A DNA stretch of 64,000 nt from Rhodospirillales bacterium URHD0017. Lineage in GTDB: Bacteria; Pseudomonadota; Alphaproteobacteria; Reyranellales; Reyranellaceae. This document shows positions 29,671 through 38,882 of this stretch, in pieces. Both the position numbers and the translations under genes were made by a program. The notes under the pieces were generated by a model. That model did not search any database. It was not told where the DNA came from and saw only the letters and a program-made list of their open reading frames with translations. Positions within the stretch are counted from its first letter, which is position 1. Each line of letters opens with the position of its first letter. The stretch lies in the NCBI GenBank assembly GCA_900110395.1, contig FODP01000008.1, positions 62,001 through 126,000 of the forward strand, in the 5' to 3' direction.

Positions 29671-30417
29671 TTACTCCGCCGCCGCTTCCTCGAGCCTGGT
29701 CTTGTGGACGATGAGGCCCGTGCGGGCCGATCCCTCGAGGATCTTCTGGCGCTGCCACCCGCTCAAGGTGCGGCTGACGCTCTCGCGCGCCACGCCCGCC
29801 ATGGCGGCGAGGTCGCTCTGGGTAATTCGGTGCCGGATCACGACGCGTCCGGGTCGAGCCTCCTCGCCGAGATGGTGAGCGAACTGCAGCAGCGCACGGG
29901 CAACGCGGGAGCGTACGGACTGGAAGCTCGACGCCGCCATGTCCTCATCGGTCTGGCGCAATCGGGCGGCCAGCGTCGTCACGATATCGTTGTAGAGTTC
30001 GGGATGCCGCCGCAGCATGTCGGTAAATGCCGACCGGCTGACGAAGGTGAGCTCGCAATCCCTGAGGGCTCGAACGCTGGCCGACCTCGGCAGGCCGTCG
30101 ATCATCGCCAGCTCGCCGACGATCGCGTTCGGCCCCAGGATGGCGAGAATGCGCTGTTCGCCGGTGGCCGAAGCAACATAGACCGCGAGCACGCCGCGGC
30201 GCAGCCAGTAGCAGCCGTCGCCGATGTCGCCGCGCTCGAACAGCGTCTCGCCTTCCGGCAGCTTGAGCGGCCTCTCGCCAAGCAGCAGCTTGCGCGAGAC
30301 GTCACGCGGAAGCCTGCCCAGCAGATGGTGAAGGCCGATCCGTTCCGGCTCGGTATTGGAAGACTGCAGACGCTCCCCCTCGGCAGCGATGCTAAAAAAG
30401 TACCCGGTCTGTGACAA
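29671..30417 (-). CDS. Crp/Fnr-family transcriptional regulator (second copy type)
   Basis: 248 aa. Cyclic-nucleotide-binding domain about residues 30-145 (GETLFERGDIGDGCYWLRRG, AILGPNAIVGELAMIDGLPR) and C-terminal winged HTH about 170-240 (RHRITQSDLAAMAGVARESV, SRTLSGWQRQKILEG). The VGELAMIDG/PRSASVRA phosphate-binding cassette is well preserved, so a cAMP-like ligand is possible. Only a TTG (30415-30417) fits as start before the conserved part. It converges with the SBP gene (17 bases between stops) and is 160 bases from the divergent 109-aa gene. It shares little beyond fold with the Crp-type protein at 13219. Confidence 0.87.
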   Translation of the reverse strand: MSQTGYFFSIAAEGERLQSSNTEPERIGLHHLLGRLPRDVSRKLLLGERPLKLPEGETLFERGDIGDGCYWLRRGVLAVYVASATGEQRILAILGPNAIVGELAMIDGLPRSASVRALRDCELTFVSRSAFTDMLRRHPELYNDIVTTLAARLRQTDEDMAASSFQSVRSRVARALLQFAHHLGEEARPGRVVIRHRITQSDLAAMAGVARESVSRTLSGWQRQKILEGSARTGLIVHKTRLEEAAAE

Positions 30418-30576
30418 ATCGACTCGAATGCTTTCCAGTGGCCGCCTAGTGAGAACACAAGAATGTCACAGCGCGTTGATCGTTGCGCTGTAATCCGCTG
30501 AAAAGGCGCGGACCATCCCTCTTGGTCCTTCAGAACCAATGAAAGTTTTGCAGCAATTTTCACTGCCAGGTATTTC

Positions 30577-30906
30577 ATGTCTGGAAAGATCATCGAGTTC
30601 CCCAGCCGCGACACCAATCGCGCCAGTCTCTGCCGGACGCCGGCGCCGCCGCGTCCCGACGGACAGGCGGTCCTCAGGCTGCAGGTCGCTCGCATCTCGG
30701 CGTTGCTCGAAGAACTCGAGGACCTGATCGGCAGTGCCGATGACCGGTCCTCGCCACATCTGAGGCAGGCGCGGGCCACTGTCGAACGGACCCGGAGGAT
30801 TGTGACGTCGCGCACGGAGGCCACGGAAAACGACGGCGACCCTCAGCCTGACGTCGATCGATCGCTTCTGGAGCGCATGTATCGCGCTCTCAATCCTGTT
30901 GCCTGA
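30577..30906 (+). CDS. Hypothetical protein, 109 aa
   Basis: MSGKIIEFPSRDTNRASLCR, a proline-rich linker (TPAPPRPDGQ), then a helical segment VARISALLEELEDLIGSADD and ERTRRIVTSRTEAT, ending DRSLLERMYRALNPVA. Predicted soluble and mostly helical; no family recognised. The start KIIEFPSR resembles the beginning of many small alphaproteobacterial unknowns. ATG at 30577; the ribosome binding site is weak. It is divergent from the Crp-type regulator gene, which may control it. Confidence 0.6.
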   Translation: MSGKIIEFPSRDTNRASLCRTPAPPRPDGQAVLRLQVARISALLEELEDLIGSADDRSSPHLRQARATVERTRRIVTSRTEATENDGDPQPDVDRSLLERMYRALNPVA

Positions 30907-30983
30907 AGAGGCGACGGCGCCAAGGACCTTTAAGGCCAGGGTGAAGGCCTCTATCCTCCAGGAAAGCCATTGGGGGATGTGCC

Positions 30984-32141
30984 ATGGACGGATCTGCGAC
31001 GGCACGCGTCGACTACGGCTCGGAAGAAGCCGCGATGCAGGCTTATCTGCATGAAGGCGAGAAACGCGCGGCGACGCTCGGCAATCGCGGCCCGATCCGC
31101 TTCACCGCCGCAGGCGAGCTGCACCCCGACATCCTCGAGGCCTACTGGCGGTGCGGCTTCTACGTCTTCGAAGGCGTGCTGAAGGCCGACGAGCTTTTGG
31201 ACATCGAGCGTGATGTGCACGACATCCTCGACCGCCTTCCGGTCGAGCGCGGGGCTTTGCTCGATACCAAGGGCCGGCCGGCGCTGGCGGCCGATGGCAA
31301 GGCGCCGAGCCTCTTGTGGTCCAAGCCGCTCGGCGATCCGTTCGGCGGCACCGATCTCGCCAACGGCCGCCATCCGGTGAAGATGTACGAGCCCACGGCC
31401 GCAGCCGACGCACCGAAGGAAGTCGTCTATCTCATCCTGGGCTCGCTGCAGTTCTCCGAGGCGGTGCTGCGCGTCTATGGCCATCCCGGGCTTTTGGCCG
31501 TCGCTGCCGCGATCAACGGGCCGGACTTCACGCCGTTCAACGAGGCGCTGTTCATCAAGGAGCCGGGCCGCGGCGCTTCGGTCGCCTGGCACCAGGACGG
31601 CGTGACCCACTGGCAGAGCCCCGACTGGGACCAGGGCAGCCACGGCTTCAACTTCATGGGCCAGCTCTACGGCTGCACCGCGGCCAACGGCGTGTGGGTC
31701 GTGCCGGGGTCGCACAAGCACGGCAAGGCCGACATCAGGAAGCTGGTCACCGAGGCCGGCAGCGAGCGGCTGCGCGACGCCGTGCCGATCATCGCAGCGC
31801 CAGGCGACGTCGCCATCACCAACCGGCAGGCGCTGCACGGCTCCTTCGCCAACACCAGCAAGGACTGGCGCGTCACGCTGAACATGGGCTTCCACCGGCG
31901 CCGCTCGGTGCTGGGCGTGAAGGGCGGCGGCGTGCACAACAAGGAAGCCGTCTATGACGATGCGCGCATCCGCGAGCGCGCGCGCCTGATCGGCTACGGC
32001 ATCGACGCGCGCCGCCAGCGCTTCCCTGGCGAGAAATCCTACGTCTACAAGCCGCACGCCGACGAGGGCCTGACCTATCGCTGGGACGCGAAGGCCAGAG
32101 CCGACATCAAGGACTACAACCTTCTCGATCTCAGCATTTGA
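30984..32141 (+). CDS. Phytanoyl-CoA dioxygenase (PhyH) family protein
   Basis: 385-aa Fe(II)/2-oxoglutarate oxygenase. The iron triad is visible: VAWHQDGVTHW gives His203 and Asp205, and QALHGSFANTSKDWRVTLNM gives the distal His285, with the 2-oxoglutarate-binding Arg shortly after (DWRVT). GCTAANGVWVVPGSHKHGKA is the usual strand between the two halves. Length is greater than human PhyH, with an extra N-terminal part and a C-terminal basic tail. Family members hydroxylate lipids, amino acids or secondary metabolites. ATG at 30984; no neighbour suggests the substrate. Confidence 0.9.
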   Translation: MDGSATARVDYGSEEAAMQAYLHEGEKRAATLGNRGPIRFTAAGELHPDILEAYWRCGFYVFEGVLKADELLDIERDVHDILDRLPVERGALLDTKGRPALAADGKAPSLLWSKPLGDPFGGTDLANGRHPVKMYEPTAAADAPKEVVYLILGSLQFSEAVLRVYGHPGLLAVAAAINGPDFTPFNEALFIKEPGRGASVAWHQDGVTHWQSPDWDQGSHGFNFMGQLYGCTAANGVWVVPGSHKHGKADIRKLVTEAGSERLRDAVPIIAAPGDVAITNRQALHGSFANTSKDWRVTLNMGFHRRRSVLGVKGGGVHNKEAVYDDARIRERARLIGYGIDARRQRFPGEKSYVYKPHADEGLTYRWDAKARADIKDYNLLDLSI

Positions 32142-32232
32142 TCACGCATTGGTTGCAAATTTTCATCGTCACCACGGTCGATGACAGCGCCCGACGCTTG
32201 AGGCACAGTGGACGGGTGAGAGTTGCGCACTA

Positions 32233-33348
32233 ATGTTTGACGGTCGTTTCAGGGTACGCTCGCTCTGGACGCTGTTGCTGCTGCCGCTCCTTGCCGTGAC
32301 GGGATGCGAGAGCATGGGGCCGGGCACGGTGACCCGGGATCGCTTCGACTACGCCGGCGCGGTCGGCGAATCGTGGAAGACCCAGATGCTGCTCAATCTG
32401 GTGAAGATCCGCTACGGCGACATTCCCGTCTTCATGGACGTCGGAAATGTCGTCGCCGGCTACTCCTTGCAGCGCACGCTTTCCACCACGGGGAGCTTCA
32501 ACACCTTCAACCAGGGCGCTCCGTTCCAGGCCATCACCGGCGCGCTCGGCCCGACGGCCAGCGTCACCTACAACGACAGCCCGACGATCACCTACACGCC
32601 GCTGCAGGGTGAACGCTTTGCCCGTTCGATCATGGGCAGCATTCCGCCGCAGTCGGTGATGAACGTGCTGCAGGCCGGCTTCCCGGTCGACGTCGTGTTC
32701 CGGCTGGCCGTCCAGTCGGTCAACGGCATCGACAACCGGCGCGTGGCGGGCGGCATCTCGCGCGAGCACGTGCGGCCGGCCAATCCGCAATTCTATGTGC
32801 TGATCGAGCAGCTGCAGCGCATCCAGAATTCCGGCGACATCGGCGTGCGGGTAGGCCCCAAGGGCGATTCGCTGACCCTGGTGTTCCGGCGCAGCCATTC
32901 CGCCGCCGTTCGGCAGGCGGTGCGCAACGTCACCAACATCCTGAACATCGACCCCGAGGCCAAGGAGTTCACGATCGTCTTCGGCGCGGTGCCGTCGAAC
33001 AACAAGGAGATCGCGATGGTCACGCGGTCGATCTTCGAGGTCCTGCTCGACATTGCCTCGACCATAGCGGTGCCGGAGACGCATGTGACGGAGCGCCGGG
33101 TCGGATCGACGCCGGAGGGCGATCTCGGTCCGCTGGGAACGATCGCGCCGCTGATCAAGATCACGAGCTCGTCGGAGAAGCCCGGCGACCCTTTCGTCGC
33201 CATCCCCTATCACGGGCACTGGTTCTCGATCGACGACCGCGATCCGGCTTCCAAGAACCTGTTCTCCTTCATCCTGCTGCTGTTCACCTTCGTGGAGACC
33301 GGGAGCAAGGATATCGTGCCCGTCCTGTCGATCCCGACAACGCGATGA
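32233..33348 (+). CDS. Predicted outer-membrane/periplasmic lipoprotein of unknown function
   Basis: 371 aa. Signal WTLLLLPLLAVTGCESMG has a lipobox (LAVTGC, Cys about residue 25). The mature protein opens TRDRFDYAGAVGESWKTQML and LLNLVKIRYGDIPVFMDVGN, then VAGYSLQRTLSTTGSF and later RQAVRNVTNILNIDPEAKEF. I recall this NLVKIRYGDIPVF type as a conserved lipoprotein in Bradyrhizobium-like genomes, without known function. It overlaps the next gene by ATGA, so it is translationally coupled to an ABC-type solute-binding protein. Confidence 0.75.
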   Translation: MFDGRFRVRSLWTLLLLPLLAVTGCESMGPGTVTRDRFDYAGAVGESWKTQMLLNLVKIRYGDIPVFMDVGNVVAGYSLQRTLSTTGSFNTFNQGAPFQAITGALGPTASVTYNDSPTITYTPLQGERFARSIMGSIPPQSVMNVLQAGFPVDVVFRLAVQSVNGIDNRRVAGGISREHVRPANPQFYVLIEQLQRIQNSGDIGVRVGPKGDSLTLVFRRSHSAAVRQAVRNVTNILNIDPEAKEFTIVFGAVPSNNKEIAMVTRSIFEVLLDIASTIAVPETHVTERRVGSTPEGDLGPLGTIAPLIKITSSSEKPGDPFVAIPYHGHWFSIDDRDPASKNLFSFILLLFTFVETGSKDIVPVLSIPTTR

Positions 33349-34400
33349 AACGCCCGGCCCGCCCGCCTCATCCGATGCGCCGGCAGGTCGTCTTGAAGGG
33401 TGTCGGACTGCTGGCGGCGGGGCTGGCCGGTGGCGCCGCCCTCGACGCTAGCCCGGCCGCGGCTCAGGGCCGCCCGATCGTCATCGGCTACCAGGAACAA
33501 CCCGACTGGCTGATGTTCGTCGCCCGTGACCTCGGGCTCTTCGAGAGGGTCGGCCTTTCGCCCACGTTCGTGAAGTTCGATGCCGGGCCGCCTATGATCG
33601 AGGCCGCCCGCAGCGGCACCATCGATCTCGCCAGCGTCGGCTCCGTCGCCTTCCTGATCGGGCTGTCCAAGGGCCTCGACTGGACGATGATCGGGATCAA
33701 CCCGGAAGGCGCCTACGGCCAGGGGCTGGTGGCCCACAAGGACAGCGCCATCCGCACGCCGACCGACCTCAAGGGCAAGCGGGTCGGCCTGTTCATGGGC
33801 GCGACGGCGCAGTTCGGCTTCCTCATGATGCTGCGCCAGCACGGCGTTCGCCCCGAGCAGGTGACGGTGGTCGACATGACCCCCGCAGCGCAGCTGCAGG
33901 CACTGGCGGCCCGCCAGATCGATGCCGCCATGGTGTGGGAGCCGTGGATGCATCGGATGATCCGGACTGCCAATGCCAGGATCATCGAAACCGAGGGCAA
34001 TCTCGGCATCTACACCAACGTCGACTGCTACAGCGTGCGGCGCGACTGGCTGCGAGCCAACCGCGATACGGCGCTGCGCTTCCTGCGGGCGCTGGTGAAC
34101 GCCAACGACGCCATCAGCAAGGATCACAGCATCGCCTATCACGCGTGGGCGCGCGAGGTCGGGCTCACCAATGCGTCGGCCGAGGAGGTCTTCGACGCCG
34201 TGCCGCCGCCCCTGATCTACGAGTGGACCAACCCGCGCTACACCTATTCCCTGGTCAAGGGCGGGCCGCTCTATCAGCGGCTCGGTTTCCTCGCGAACTA
34301 CATGGCCCGTTACGGCATCATCCCGCAGCTGGTCGAGCTGGACGATGCCATGGACATGTCGCTGATCGCCGAGGTGCTGAAGGGCAGGAAACCGCCCTGA
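33345..34400 (+). CDS. ABC transporter substrate-binding protein, NMT1/SsuA/TauA-like
   Basis: 351 aa. Start MKRPARPPHPMRRQVVLKGV carries an export signal of Tat-like style (MRRQ before a hydrophobic GLLAAGLAGGAA). Mature features: IGYQEQPDWLMFVARDLGLF, EAARSGTIDLASVGSVAFLI, TPTDLKGKRVGLFMGATAQF and QLQALAARQIDAAMVWEPWM, typical for taurine/alkanesulfonate/nitrate-type and thiamine-precursor-type binding proteins. No permease or ATPase adjoins. The ATGA overlap with the lipoprotein gene suggests a functional link with that envelope protein. Confidence 0.88.
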   Translation: MKRPARPPHPMRRQVVLKGVGLLAAGLAGGAALDASPAAAQGRPIVIGYQEQPDWLMFVARDLGLFERVGLSPTFVKFDAGPPMIEAARSGTIDLASVGSVAFLIGLSKGLDWTMIGINPEGAYGQGLVAHKDSAIRTPTDLKGKRVGLFMGATAQFGFLMMLRQHGVRPEQVTVVDMTPAAQLQALAARQIDAAMVWEPWMHRMIRTANARIIETEGNLGIYTNVDCYSVRRDWLRANRDTALRFLRALVNANDAISKDHSIAYHAWAREVGLTNASAEEVFDAVPPPLIYEWTNPRYTYSLVKGGPLYQRLGFLANYMARYGIIPQLVELDDAMDMSLIAEVLKGRKPP

Positions 34401-34401
34401 T

Positions 34402-34665
34402 TTAGCGCCGGCAGAGCAGCGGCAGCCTGGACAGGAACTCGATCGAGCAGATCTCGGTGGGAAAGAGAGCCCACACGCCCAGCAGGACGATCACGACGAA
34501 GAGGCCCGGCCGCAGCATCCGCAGGACGGCGGGCACGACCGACTGCAAGGCGAAGTAGGCGGCGAGCAGGGCCAAGACCACCGCCAGCACGCGATATTGG
34601 GTGCTCCACGAGTCCCAGGTGGCCGCGAAATCGGCCCGGCTGGCCAGTTCCCTGAGGTATTCCAC
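34402..34665 (-). CDS. Small membrane protein, two transmembrane helices
   Basis: 87 aa: soluble start MEYLRELASRADFAATWDSW, then a helix in TQYRVLAVVLALLAAYFALQ and another in MLRPGLFVVIVLLGVWALFP. Probably both ends face one side. The tail contains two Cys (EICSIEF and the terminal LLCRR). No family recognised. It converges with the NMT1-type SBP gene with one base between the stops. Its upstream region shares the regulatory inverted repeat of the following exported-protein gene. Confidence 0.6.
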   Translation of the reverse strand: MEYLRELASRADFAATWDSWSTQYRVLAVVLALLAAYFALQSVVPAVLRMLRPGLFVVIVLLGVWALFPTEICSIEFLSRLPLLCRR

Positions 34666-34749
34666 GATCAGGGGACCGGCGACACAGACGACACAATTTC
34701 CCCCGACCGCAACACGGCGATGATACCCTGTGTCCTTAAACAGGCTTCG

Positions 34750-34786
34750 GTCACATCAGGCGGGCTCATCCGGCATCTGATGTGAC
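34750..34786. promoter_or_regulatory. 10-bp perfect inverted repeat, candidate operator or leader stem
   Basis: GTCACATCAG (34750-34759) is exactly inverted as CTGATGTGAC (34777-34786), 17 bases apart, in the region between the divergent 87-aa and 208-aa genes. The TCACA/TGTGA cores resemble Crp half-sites but the spacing is wider than a Crp dimer site. It ends 48 bases before the ATG at 34834. Confidence 0.45.
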
Positions 34787-34833
34787 TTGGTCCGCTTTGG
34801 ACAGTGAAGCTTGATCCGAAAGGGGAAGCAGAA

Positions 34834-35460
34834 ATGTTGCACATGAATCGCCGTATGACGTTGAAGTTGTTGGGGGGCGCCGCCCTTACGGCGACGACCC
34901 TGCCGCTGCCAGTCGCCGCGCAGGGTGAAGACCTTGTCGTGCCGAACAGCTACCAGAACTTCAAGCGCGGCACGATCCACAGCCTCCATCCGGAGCGCCG
35001 CATCTTCAACATCGTGTGGGAGGACCTCGGCCGCGTGAAGATGCGCGCCGCCGACCTCGTCACCAACTATCCGTCGCTCAAGGAAGGCAACATCGTCGAT
35101 ACCCACTGGTACGACTACCTCGACTTCATGATTGCTCCGAAGTCGGCGCAGAGCGATGCCCGGGCCAAGGCGATGCTGGCCAAGGGCGCGCGCCTGGAAG
35201 GCATCCCGGGCATGCAGGAGCCGATCCGCCTGTGGCGCATGGACGGCATGGTCACCAAGGTCGATGGCGCCACCATCTTCCTGATCAACGCCTCGGGCGG
35301 CAAGCCCGACGAGCCGGCGCCCGACAGCGGCGAGGTCATTCAGCTGCCGGTGGCGCAGACTGCCGCCGGCCAGGCCGCCGTGAAGTCCGTCAAGGTGGGC
35401 GATCTGGTCACCACCGTGTGGAGCCAGCAGACGGCCATCAAGGCCACCGTCATCCGCTAA
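34834..35460 (+). CDS. Exported protein of unknown function (Tat-like signal)
   Basis: 208 aa with the signal MNRRMTLKLLGGAALTATTL ending near PVAAQG; the RR-MTLKLLGG pattern suggests Tat export of a folded protein. The mature part is soluble: NFKRGTIHSLHPERRIFNIV, then a conserved-looking IVDTHWYDYLDFMIAPKS and VKVGDLVTTVWSQQTAIKAT. No catalytic motif or family recognised. ATG at 34834 with AAGGGGAAG upstream; an earlier ATG at 34804 is less likely. A hairpin terminator follows, so it is probably monocistronic. Confidence 0.65.
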   Translation: MLHMNRRMTLKLLGGAALTATTLPLPVAAQGEDLVVPNSYQNFKRGTIHSLHPERRIFNIVWEDLGRVKMRAADLVTNYPSLKEGNIVDTHWYDYLDFMIAPKSAQSDARAKAMLAKGARLEGIPGMQEPIRLWRMDGMVTKVDGATIFLINASGGKPDEPAPDSGEVIQLPVAQTAAGQAAVKSVKVGDLVTTVWSQQTAIKATVIR

Positions 35461-35484
35461 AGCGGCTGCATCGGAAACCGTCGG

Positions 35485-35521
35485 CGCCCCGGGATCTCGC
35501 GGTCCCGGGGCGTCGCATTTT
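35485..35521 (+). terminator. Intrinsic terminator after the exported-protein gene
   Basis: CGCCCCGGGA/TCCCGGGGCG perfect 10-bp stem, 8-base loop, followed by TCGCATTTT. It begins 25 bases after the stop at 35460. Confidence 0.8.
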
Positions 35522-35526
35522 GGCTG

Positions 35527-35563
35527 GCGCCTTCCTCCCCAGCTTCGCTGGGGAGGAAGCGCC
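35527..35563. terminator. Long hairpin between convergent genes
   Basis: CTTCCTCCCCAGC pairs perfectly with GCTGGGGAGGAAG around a TTC loop, extended by GGCGC/GCGCC flanks. It lies just before the purA stop on the other strand and can serve both directions, though no long T-run follows. Confidence 0.6.
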
Positions 35564-35577
35564 ATAGGCAAAGACGC

Positions 35578-36870
<1,293 letters not shown>

Positions 36871-37020
36871 TGCCTGTTCCCGAAATCCGACGTCCAAACA
36901 CGAAAAACGCCTCCCCGGGGTCGGTGCCGGAGAGGCGTAAGTTTGGATAGCACGGGAAGGGAGGAGTGCGAAGGGAAACCTTCGCCCGCGCTGTGGGTTG
37001 GCTTAACCCGACCTTTTCAA

Positions 37021-37048
37021 TCGCTCTGTGCTTTTTGCCACAGAGCGA
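37021..37048. promoter_or_regulatory. Perfect 10-bp hairpin upstream of purA and the 77-aa gene
   Basis: TCGCTCTGTG at 37021-37030 pairs with CACAGAGCGA at 37039-37048 around a T-rich 8-base loop. It is 150 bases upstream of the purA start on the minus strand and 63 bases before the plus-strand gene at 37111. On neither strand is there a T-run after it, so a leader or operator role is possible. Confidence 0.4.
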
Positions 37049-37110
37049 CGATGCCGCATGAGGTTTCCTTACGCCTGTTGCCGCATCCACGCGGCAGCAT
37101 GGGGGTAGGG

Positions 37111-37344
37111 ATGATCGACAAGCCAAGGAAGCGCCGGCTTTCGGCGAAGCAGAAGTCTTCAACTCTGTTCCATTTCTGGCACAACCTTCAGGACATTAAG
37201 GGCGAAGCCGAGCAGATGAAGGACGGCGAGCTCGTCCTGCTGGTCGGCATGATGGAGCTGCTGGTCGAGGAGCGGATCGCCCTGCTGGGCGGCGGCCGCG
37301 CCGCGGCCATGCTGGTCTCGGCCGACACGGCCCACGCGCACTAG
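37111..37344 (+). CDS. Small hypothetical protein, 77 aa, between purA and hisZ
   Basis: MIDKPRKRRLSAKQKSSTLF with a basic N-terminus, then HFWHNLQDIKGEAEQMKDGE and LVLLVGMMELLVEERIALLG. Predicted helical, soluble, possibly nucleic-acid binding because of the Lys/Arg-rich start; no family recognised. The ATG at 37111 follows GTAGGG; an ATG four codons earlier (37099) is possible. It runs opposite to both neighbours, splitting hisZ and purA. A palindromic repeat follows its stop. Confidence 0.55.
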   Translation: MIDKPRKRRLSAKQKSSTLFHFWHNLQDIKGEAEQMKDGELVLLVGMMELLVEERIALLGGGRAAAMLVSADTAHAH

Positions 37345-37351
37345 CCCGGCT

Positions 37352-37391
37352 CCTGTCGGAGCGCGGGCCTTGGGGGCCACGCTCCGGCAGG
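37352..37391. repeat. Palindromic repeat, related to the ggagcgcgg module
   Basis: TCCTGTCGGAGCG (37352-37364) pairs with CGCTCCGGCAGGA (37380-37392) with one G-T type mismatch; the centre is gggcc/ggcc. It lies between the stops of the convergent 77-aa gene and hisZ, acting as a likely bidirectional terminator. Confidence 0.7.
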
Positions 37392-37397
37392 ACGCCG

Positions 37398-38564
37398 CTA
37401 GAGCGGAACCGCCTCTTTGTCGATCAGCGCGTGGCTGCACAGCAGCCGCTTGGCTTCTACGCGCGGGTCTTGCGAGGCGGTGACGCCGCGCACCACGGCA
37501 TATCCCTTGGCCTGCCAGGGCTGGGCTTCGCTCCACGGCGTGCCCGGCGGCAGGAACAGGCGCGGCCGCGCGGCCGGCGCCTCCGAGGCCTGCAGCACGG
37601 CGTCCATGTAGAGCGTGAAGCCGGTGGCGGGCTCGCTGACCCCATCCTCGGGGTAGCCGGCGGAATAGCGGCCGCCGCGGGCGAGCTCGTGGCGGCCCTT
37701 CAAAGCGAACACCGAGAACGACACGCCGGTCTGATATTCGAGGCCGCGATACTCCACGGGGTCGAGGGTGACCGGCAGGTCCTCGTCGGCGGCGTGGATG
37801 AGCTTCACCACCTCGGCAAGCCGCGACGCTTCCGCCGCCGCCGCCGCCGGCAGCTTGAGCCCGGTCAGCTGGGCGATGCCTCGCTCGGCGGGTCCGGCGG
37901 CGCGCAACAGGCCGCCAAACAGGTCGACGGCCTTCCTGGCCTCGCCCAGCGCCTTGGCGATGCCGCCCTCGTCCTTGCGGTCGAGCGCGCGGCGGACGCG
38001 GCGCAGCGTATCGGCCGGCAGTTTCAGGCCCGCACCGACCGCCGCCACCAGGGTCGGCAGGTTGAGGTCGACCGAGAGCTCGGCCACGCCGATGGCGCGC
38101 AGCGCGTCGACCGCCAGCAGGACCGCCTCGGCATCGGCCTCGGCCGAATCGACCCCGATCAGCTCGGTGCCGACCTGGGCGAACTGGCGCTCGGGCTTGA
38201 GCGCCCCGCCGCGCACCCGGATCACGTTGCCGCCGTAGGACAGCCTGAGCGGACGCGGCTCGTGCTTCAGGCGGGTGACGGCGATACGCGCCACCTGCAC
38301 GGTCATGTCGGGCCGCACGCCCATCATGCGCTGCGACACCGGATCCATCAGCCGGAAGGTCTGCGACGCCAGGGCCGCACCCGGCCCGCCCAGCAGCGAT
38401 CCCTCGAACTCGACCAGAGGCGGCTTCACGCGCTCGTAGCCAAAGGCGGCGAAGCGCTCGATGGCGACGTCGATGGCGCGGGCCTCGCGGGCGGCATCGG
38501 GCGGCAGCAGGTCGGCAAGGCCGGCGGGCAGGAGGCCGCGATGGTCGTTGTCGTTGGCGGTCAT
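37398..38564 (-). CDS. hisZ: ATP phosphoribosyltransferase regulatory subunit
   Basis: HisRS-like paralogue that lacks aminoacylation activity and activates the short-form HisG in the first step of histidine synthesis. 388 aa: HRGLLPAGLADLLPPDAARE, then AFGYERVKPPLVEFEGSLLG, PVSQRMMGVRPDMTVQVARI (motif 2-like) and a degenerate C-terminal core with GRHELARGGRYSAGY. GRYSAGYPEDG replaces the histidine-binding loop of true HisRS, consistent with HisZ. ATG at 38562-38564 with MTANDNDHRG. The short HisG is not in the window. Confidence 0.92.
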   Translation of the reverse strand: MTANDNDHRGLLPAGLADLLPPDAAREARAIDVAIERFAAFGYERVKPPLVEFEGSLLGGPGAALASQTFRLMDPVSQRMMGVRPDMTVQVARIAVTRLKHEPRPLRLSYGGNVIRVRGGALKPERQFAQVGTELIGVDSAEADAEAVLLAVDALRAIGVAELSVDLNLPTLVAAVGAGLKLPADTLRRVRRALDRKDEGGIAKALGEARKAVDLFGGLLRAAGPAERGIAQLTGLKLPAAAAAEASRLAEVVKLIHAADEDLPVTLDPVEYRGLEYQTGVSFSVFALKGRHELARGGRYSAGYPEDGVSEPATGFTLYMDAVLQASEAPAARPRLFLPPGTPWSEAQPWQAKGYAVVRGVTASQDPRVEAKRLLCSHALIDKEAVPL

Positions 38565-38882
38565 GGCGGTGGTGCTTTTAGCCCATCGGCGCTGCCTCGG
38601 TACGCAAAATAATGAAAAAGCGGCGTCAAGGAACCTGAGGGGCGAATCGCGAACAAAGGCGGTTGCGAAAACGAAGCTCATCCGAGCGGCAAGGAATCTC
38701 GTTGGCGACGGCAACCCGGCTAGCCCAAATGAAACAGCGCTTCGACGGGCGTGCGGGGGATGGATTTTCTCCTGCCCCGTCCAGCCGGAGCAGATCTTGC
38801 CAAGACGCTGCGGGCGATCCTTGTGGCGATTGAATCGGCCTCCACATCATGCGACGCAGCTTGCCACAGACGTGAGGACGCG
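38565..38882. other. Divergent intergenic region between hisZ and cysE
   Basis: 318 bases. The same frame as cysE is open back to 38751 but gives low-complexity residues (MRGMDFLLPRPAG). No repeat or RNA gene is apparent. Promoters for both divergent genes presumably lie here, but I could not pick out convincing boxes. Confidence 0.4.
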
